From Heliocidaris tuberculata (taxonomy: Eukaryota > Echinodermata > Echinoidea > Camarodonta > Echinometridae): DNA of 64,000 bases. This document shows positions 52,201 to 60,500 of this stretch, one piece after another (positions within the stretch are counted from its first letter, which is position 1; the number at the start of each line of letters is the position of its first letter). The notes below the pieces were generated by a model that was not told the origin of the DNA, made no database searches, and saw only the letters and a program-made list of their open reading frames with translations. The stretch covers positions 26,440,974-26,504,973 of the forward strand of contig CM046832.1 of NCBI GenBank assembly GCA_025618425.1. Reading direction: 5' to 3'. Made by a program: the position numbers and the translations under genes.

Positions 52201-55200
52201 TATTTTATATAACATTTAAATGAAACAGAATGGGAAAAGGATTTGTGGTTTCTAAATATTTATTGAGGATATCCTGTTTGTTTTCCAAGTAGAATGGTGG
52301 TTTAAAGCTAATCTTGAGTTCTGGCTATGGGGGGGGGGGGGGGGCTTATTCCCTGCCATTATATACATGTGTATACTCTATTCTATTTGTTCCATTTCTT
52401 TCTCTTGCCTTCTAATGTATCATTCACGGTAATGTATTTCTGTTGTAGATTGAGCTCCTGTTAATATTTAATTCAAGCTTTGTTCAGTAAGTTTTTAAAT
52501 CTCTGTAATTCTTTATATTCTTTAGTCTTCGGTTTTCCATAGTTGATGGTTGTCTAGGCCTACATATTTCTCTTTCTATTCACTCGTCATTGCAACATCA
52601 TGTGGTAGGAAGCATACTTTTGTTCTGAGAGAAAATGAAAGACAAAATTTGAACAAAATTTGAACAAAAATTGAACAAAAATCCCACTACAAGTATGTAG
52701 AATGTGCTTTTAAATTTTATTATTTATTTCAGTATATAGAAGTATGTCTGTGGTCAGATAAAAAGACAAATCAGACAATAAATGTGTAAAATAAAAATTC
52801 CATCTTTAGAACCAATTTGGTAGAATTTTGATTCAAAGGCTTGTGTGAAACACTGAAAGGCAGTCGGACAAAGGAATCTGTTTTTTTAATCAAATTGCAA
52901 TGGTTTGGGGTGATGTTTCTTTTAGTAAAGGAGTGCAAAAGAAAGACTTCTGTGATTTTATATGATCTTGGGCATAGCATTTCCGGTAGAAATTTTTTTA
53001 TTAAAGAGGCTCATTGATCCATTGAGAGACTCAGAGCGGTAGTATTTCTACCTTTAACCACTTGAATACTAAACCCATATAACTTGAGCTGTAATCTATG
53101 GAAAATGTGTATTTTAGCAAAATCAAATAGAATCCAATAGGTTAATATGGTGTAGGGCACTTCCAAAGTATTCGTCCCATATGATATCGACTATATTAAT
53201 TATAGTGTTCCTGATCATTATACTTAGTTGATAGCCCTACTAGAGCTTAGAGCAGATTAAATATCAAGAAAAGGGACACTTTCCATATTGGTTTTATTTT
53301 CCAGATTTATTATTGATGGTAACGTATGGGACAGCAAATGGCCAAATACCTTGGACATGCCCTTTTTATTTAAAAAATCTCGCTTTTTAAAAAATGGATT
53401 AGAAGAGCCAAATTGCAGTGTCAGCTTGTAAAGCTTGTAGAAATAAATATAGGAAAGTTCTTGTCAGGACTTTCATGAACTTGATCATTGAAGCCTTCTT
53501 AAACTGGGAATAAACTAAGAGAGGCAAATTTTAGCCACATCGTAGACCAAAGACCAACCCATTGGTTTACCTTGGGGTCTAGTATTGCCTCAACCTCTTT
53601 AGTTTTTGGCAATTATAGGAAGGCATTCCCAGTATTTATGACATGTGGAAAGTCCCTATTGCGCAACCTTTTCGGTTTACATAGTGTTGTGTAAGCCTGC
53701 TGTTGTCATTCAAGAAGGAGGCCTGATTGGATTAAACGAGCCACATTAGCACCTTGAATCTAATCAGTCGATTATCCGGTAATAAGCCGATCTTGTCACG
53801 CAAGCCTTTTTATATAAATGCAATATAAGTATTGGCAATCACTACGCTTTCAGCTCATTACATGAGTAAAGAGAATGTGCAGCCCTGAGCCACATGTGTA
53901 TATCTTTACTAGAGATATTGCTTTACACAAGTCTGCCAACTTCTGAGGAGATACATTCACAGCATTTTGAAACTCTGAATTAGATATTACTTGATTGATG
54001 ATGTCAGTGAGTCTGTGAGTTTAGATCAGTGGGTATCAATTTGATTTAATGTACCGGGAACTTTCAAATTTTAGTCCTAGTGTTCGATTTCTCTATCTGT
54101 GTTTGTTGGAAATATATATTATTTCACATCTTGTTTTCATCATTATACTTAAAATTAATGATAGTACCTTTAAAACATAAGATTGTGATAAAGAAGCTAT
54201 CTGTAGCCACAGCGCTCTATTTTATGCAAACAAGGATTGAAAATGATAGATAAGTAAAACTGTGACAAGTACATCTGTGTCCTTTTATTGGCTATTCACC
54301 TAAATGAATGTAGTATTGATATTTATTTGTGTGGAGTAGGGAAATATTCATTTGTAATGAATAGAAATATTATTTCTGGCAGGCATACATGTATCAAATC
54401 CGCTTGGTATTTCCAAATGCTCTCTTAAAAATGGATTAAATAAACATAATGTTAATGTTTATTTGTGTCTGGGTAGGGAAATGAATAGAGATATTATTTC
54501 TGGCAAGCATACATATAGCAAATCCACTTGATATTTCCAAATTTTCTTTAAAATGTGGATGATCAAGGATGTATATAACCATAGGCCATATTTTGTTCTT
54601 GCCTTTATGCTAATATATTGCTTCATGCCCAGGAATAGGCTTCCAGGAGGCATAAAATCCCTAAAGATATTGCACATGTCGGATATTTCACTTTCACCTG
54701 TTACGTTAACCTCCCTTCTAGAACGTTCAGATGCTTTTATTAGTGCAGATGTGCATTCATCCGTGAAAGTCGGTGATGTTTCAAAAGAAGGGGAATTTCC
54801 GTGACGCTTATGTTGGAAAATTTCATCAGTTTGTATTCTTGCCAGACAGGATTAGAGGTGTACCCTATTGGGTGTTTCTCCCTGATATACCCCTACATGT
54901 ACATACACCCCATCTTCTTGCATGAACTTCATACAAGTGTAGATTTTCAAAAAAGATTGGCAATATTGCCGTTTGATGAAGGTAATCATGAGTATACCAA
55001 GCGCTTAAAATGTTTTTTTCAGCAGGATTATTCAATTTCAAGTTTAAGAAATAAAAGATTCCCTGAATTATGGTCCTTGTTCCTTCTGTAAACATTGCAA
55101 ACTACAAATTTTTTTAGAGATTTCTCATTCTTTTTGGAAAGGAAGAGGTTATTTTTTGTGCTTGCTGTCTACTTAGTCATATTTCAATAGCGTTTAATCC

Positions 55201-57502
55201 AAAAGTAGTTGTTTAAGGATTACCCTTAATTTCTTCCTCCTGGTCATTCATCATAATTTCCTTTTATTTCTGGAGGGAAAATCCAGGAAGGAAAGCATAA
55301 AAATTAGAAAAAAACACAGACATTCACATAGATTTAGTGACCTCAAGTTTCATAATGTTCACCCAATATAATAAAGTTTTAAGTTTTATGTATTTTTAAA
55401 TCCTTCAGTTTTTACTACTGCCAGTGGACCTTAATTGCCATGAATTACATGTAGGTGTAAAGTGAGGTCGCTTTATCCCAACCCCTTTTTTTAAAAAGTT
55501 TTGCTGCATGTGTAATGATGTCAAACACTTGTAACTTCTAGTAAGAATAAGAACAAAACAACTCAAAAATGTTATTCTGAGTTTACTGGCTTATGAATGA
55601 CATTTGGACTTGAACTGAACTCTATAAATTTATGCTTTACATTATACCCTTTGAAGTTATAATTATTCTGCAACAGTTGCAGTTCTATTATTTGTACTGC
55701 ATTTAACCTAGAATTTATGGACTGGGAAAATATTTGTGCTCTGTGCATGACCTATGGTGCATATATATATTGCATTAATTTTGCATGTCAAGCAAAATAT
55801 ATTATTTTGGCTTGATTGGCAGCATATTAACTATATAAATAGAAAGATGAAACCTTTGCATCAAGGAGTAATCATTGCCTTGCAGAAAAGCTCTTCTATA
55901 ATAGATCTCTAGGAGATATGTTATTGTTAGGGTTGAACTTTTTACTTCAGTCCACTCCTCTGCCAGACAGGCTCTAACTTTATGCAGAACCATAATATAG
56001 TCCCTGAGGTACATGTGTGCAGGATTTAGTGTTTGATATGCCTTTGTGCAAATATGTCATAATTCACCAGCTCTCGGGACATTTATAAGAGTCAAATATA
56101 ATTTGTATTTTGGACCACAATTACTGTAATCTTATAAACTAGTGAGTAGTGACTTTACATATCTTAAAATTTGAACTTCCCAGTATCTCAGGAGATATTG
56201 AGATTCCTCCAAGTTTAATTTTTAACAAGACTGACAGATTGAAGGCAGCTGCGTTGACCACTGACAAAAAATGAATACCCCCCCCAAAAAAAAAAATCTT
56301 GAATATGCAAACACATACCATCTCCTTTGAGGGTAGGATCTTTGTTTGCCCTTTGCAGCAGTACCAATTTAAAGATAAAGTTGAGTTCTGGTCATGCGAT
56401 TACATTGTGAAAGAAACTGTCTCAAAGCAATCGGGAAAGGTTGGTCATGTCAACATAAGAATTGGTGTGTACTGTGAGGTTTTGGAATCATCAAAATGTC
56501 AAGAAATTGACTCAATCTCGCTGAAAAGCACATGCACTGCATACAGAAATGGGTATATGGGACTGCACACACATGTGGCTTGGATTTTCGGCCTGAACAC
56601 TTCAGCTGTTTCTCGTCATATTTTGAATATTAGGGCATTTGAGGAGATTCCTTTCAAAGGAGATTTATGTTAGGAAGTTCTTCTGAACTGACATAAAAGG
56701 AATGAGAAAGCTCGCAAATTAGTTTTCTCCATTCCCAGAACTCAATTTTCTTTAATAGTGCATTGATAGTGACCTGAATGTATAAGAGTGTGAGAACAAA
56801 ATTACTCTAGCAATTTATGCAAATATTTAGATAAGTACAAAACTACAGGAAATGCAAGTTCTGTCTGTCAAACGTTGAAAAAAAAAAGAAGATAAATGAC
56901 CCTTTTTTATCAAAATTCCTATTGTAAGCATAGTACAGAACCAGAAATGTGATATTAACCACAAAAATGATTTTTTTTTCCCCCTGATTTTGAACTTATG
57001 ATAACAGGTGTGTCACGTTCTGATGTGATGTCAAATTAAAAGTCTGAATTGCTTTGTAAGATACATGTCTGGAAAATAAGCACATTGTCATTGTCATAAA
57101 GTCACACCCAGGAAGCAAGTGAAGATTCTGCTTTGTTTGTTATAAGGATTTCTTTAATATTCCTTTTGTACAATATATGTCTCCTGTTTGGGAGTGTCTA
57201 GACATAGAAGTATAGCAGCCCAGACATTGCTGTAGATACAGGACAATTTTGCTTAGTTAAACTTTAATCACTGTTCTCTGTTGGGGTCCTTTTAATTCTA
57301 TTGCTAATGTTTTGTTTTAATTTGTTTAATCTTTTTTCTTCTGTTACAGGCATTTTGTCAAGCTCTACAGGAAATGGATGTCAAGAATTTCAAGAGTTTT
57401 TGCAAGGTCAGTTCATTTATAAAAAAGGAAACATAATCCTTTCTTAAATTTTGACTTTGCCCAATCACTACATAAAAACAAAAGATTTCATTTTATGTGT
57501 AA

Positions 57503-57533
<31 letters not shown>

Positions 57534-60500
57534 GGTGGTGGTGGTGGTGGTGTGCTTGAACAGTAAAAATGGTGTGAAAAAATAGATGGTGGGTCAAGTA
57601 CCTTATGTTTTATTGACTTAAAAAACAGAAGTTCACCAAAGTCCTGTCATAATATTAGTTTTGAAGTTTACTTCTTATTATGAGGAAGTGGAACATTAGA
57701 CTTTCAGTTTAATTTGTGAGCTTTCTCATTCTCATTATGTTAGTTTGGAAGATTATTATAATAGATATGTCCCCTGAAAAGGATTGCTCTTCAAATGCCC
57801 TCTCATTCAAAATATGATTGAAAATATGACAGGAAACAGCTGAAATGTTCGGGCCGAACATTTGTGTGTAGTCCTGTGAGCACATATTTCTGTGTGCAGT
57901 GCATGTGCATCTCAGCAGGATTGAGTCAATTTCTTATCATTTTGGTGATTCCAAAACCTTACAGCATACACCAGTTCTTATGTGTTATATAATTAACCTT
58001 TCCCTATTGCCTTGAGACAGTTTCTTTCACAATTCAATATCATGACCAGAACTCAACTTTATCTTGAATTATTCTGCATGGCATTGTTTGAACTTCAGTA
58101 GGGCAAAACTTTGCGGTTAACCTCTTAATATTTAAAGCATGTCTCATGCCATTTGTGGTCCATTTTATAAAAGTGAAAGAAAGAACTACAAATTTCTTGG
58201 GAGAATAGTGATTTTTCTTACCTTGTGGCTAAAACAGTATTATAAGAATAGTTATTCTGAAACCATATGAAGTAAACAAAATACTTTTCACAAAGACCTA
58301 TTTCACAATCCCTATTTCACAATCCTAATTTCACAATCCCTGTAGTAATGTCATAGGTCAGGCAGGTGCATATTGGTACTTTGGAGCGAGATGTATATCG
58401 ATGGTGGGGCGACAAAACCTCGTATCTCAAAAAAGTTAAATGTTCAGGAGAGTGAAAAAAACATGGCTGCCATAACACTAAGAAATGGGATTGTCCTCCT
58501 TTGGACATGCCACAGTGGCTTCATTTTTGGAGTAAGAGAGCTGGGATTTGGACAGGAAAACACTTGACTGATTATTTGAAGATTAACATAAAAAAGTAAT
58601 TTTCACCAAAATTTGAGATACATGTACAAGGTTTTATCACCCCACCGATGATATGATTCTGTTCAAAACCTTGCCACCTGGTTTTAAAAAAACAGAAACT
58701 AATGCTCTTATTTTGCAAGCCCCTCATCATTGTTAAACTGTATGTCTGAGTAATGTATTTATATTTCTCATCATTGTGTAGTATCATGCATGGTTCATGA
58801 TCAATTCTTAAGTTGGTTTTGAGTCAGGTGATGAATACTATGTGCATCACTGCATGTAAATGTTTGAGGGAACTGAGTCATATTGGCCACAGGTGGAAGC
58901 CACATTGAGTCATAGTAATCGGCTTGTGATTTTATGTATCTGATATGAGATGCTCCAGCACAATGCATTTTCATGTATGATAAATCAGCATCTCATCCAG
59001 AACTTGTCAAATATTGGCAGAAAATGTATTTCTGACGCAGAATATAATGTCCTTTCCCATTTGACCAATGTGCCATGAAATTATTTTTTTATATTTTGTG
59101 GATTCATATGATTTAGAATATAGGCATGTCTAGATTATGTATTTTGCAATATTCTCCATTTTATGAGTTCTTTTACTGTGTTTACACATTGATCCGGCTC
59201 GCGGGTTCGACACGACTCTCGTGTCGAACCCGCCTCAAGCTCCCACGGGAGGAAAACTGTGATCGCGTTTACATGTATTGAATTGGCGAGTTTGACCCGG
59301 CTTGCGGATCACAGACGGGAGTAGCATAATGTCACAAACGTGGTTGATTGGCAAGCTTTCACAAGCTGTTTTACTTTTCCTTTGTTTGATTTTCTCTTAT
59401 AATTTCTTCGTTTTTCCTTCTTTCGTTTTCTTTCTTCTCTCTTCTATGTTTGCTTATGTATTTCTTTGTTCAATCTTGAGTCTTAATGAATTTCTTTGTT
59501 TGTTTTTTTTTTCTTTTTTCATCTTCTCTCTTCTATTTTTTTGTATGTATTTCTTTGTTTCCCCTTATAATTCCTAATGAATTTCTGTTTTTCCTTCTTT
59601 CATCTTTTCTCTTCTATATTTGTTTATGTATTTCTTTGTTTCCCCTTATAATTCCTAATGCATTTCTTTGTTTTTCCTTCTTTCATCTTTTCTCTTCTAT
59701 ATTATGTATTTCTTTGTTTCCTCTTATTATTCCTAATGAATTTCTTTGTTTTTCCTTCTTTCATCTTCTCTCTTCTATATTTGTTTATGTATTTCTTTGT
59801 TTCCTCTTATAATTCCTAATGTATTTCTTTGTTTATCCTTCTTTCATCATCTCTCTTCTATTTTTTTTCTCATGTATTTCTTTGTTTAATCTTAATTCTT
59901 AATGAATCTCATTGTTTTTCATTCTCTCTTCCTCCTTTCTTATGTTTTTCTTCTTTTCTTTTTGTTTTCCCTTTCATAAATTGCCGTGTTCGACACAGCT
60001 TTCTGTTTATACATCAAAAAATTGCCGGGTCTGATACGAGTCTTGTGTCGAACCTGCGAGTCGGATCAATGTGTAAACGCGGTAAATGTTGCACGTCACA
60101 GGGTTTTTGTGGCTTGTCAACCATATTAATTTTCCTTCGGGTAATAATATCATACCCAGATGCAAAGGAACTTTGTTTTCTTGAAGAAAGCTTCTCATGG
60201 TATCCTGTGGCTTCTAAGTTCAATTACTTCTCTTTGTAATGTGTCTTGGGTCTAGTCCACTTCCTCGAGACATTATCTCAGCTTGACATTTCTAGGATAG
60301 TATGAAGAAACATAAAGCGTAGCTTCTTATAGGAATGACTCATGTGCATGCTTCAGTGGGGATTCCCCCTTTTATTACAGAAGATGGAGGGGGGCGGATT
60401 GCATCATTATTCTCGAAGAGTAGAAAGAGGGTGGTATATTTAGTTTAGCAGATGGATATCTTTTCAGTTTTTATTGTATACTTTTAATTAAAGTTAAAGT

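Noticed and set aside
59302..60239. Open frames rich in Phe, Leu and Ser
   Set aside because: Low-complexity translation of the T-rich tandem array inside a mobile element.
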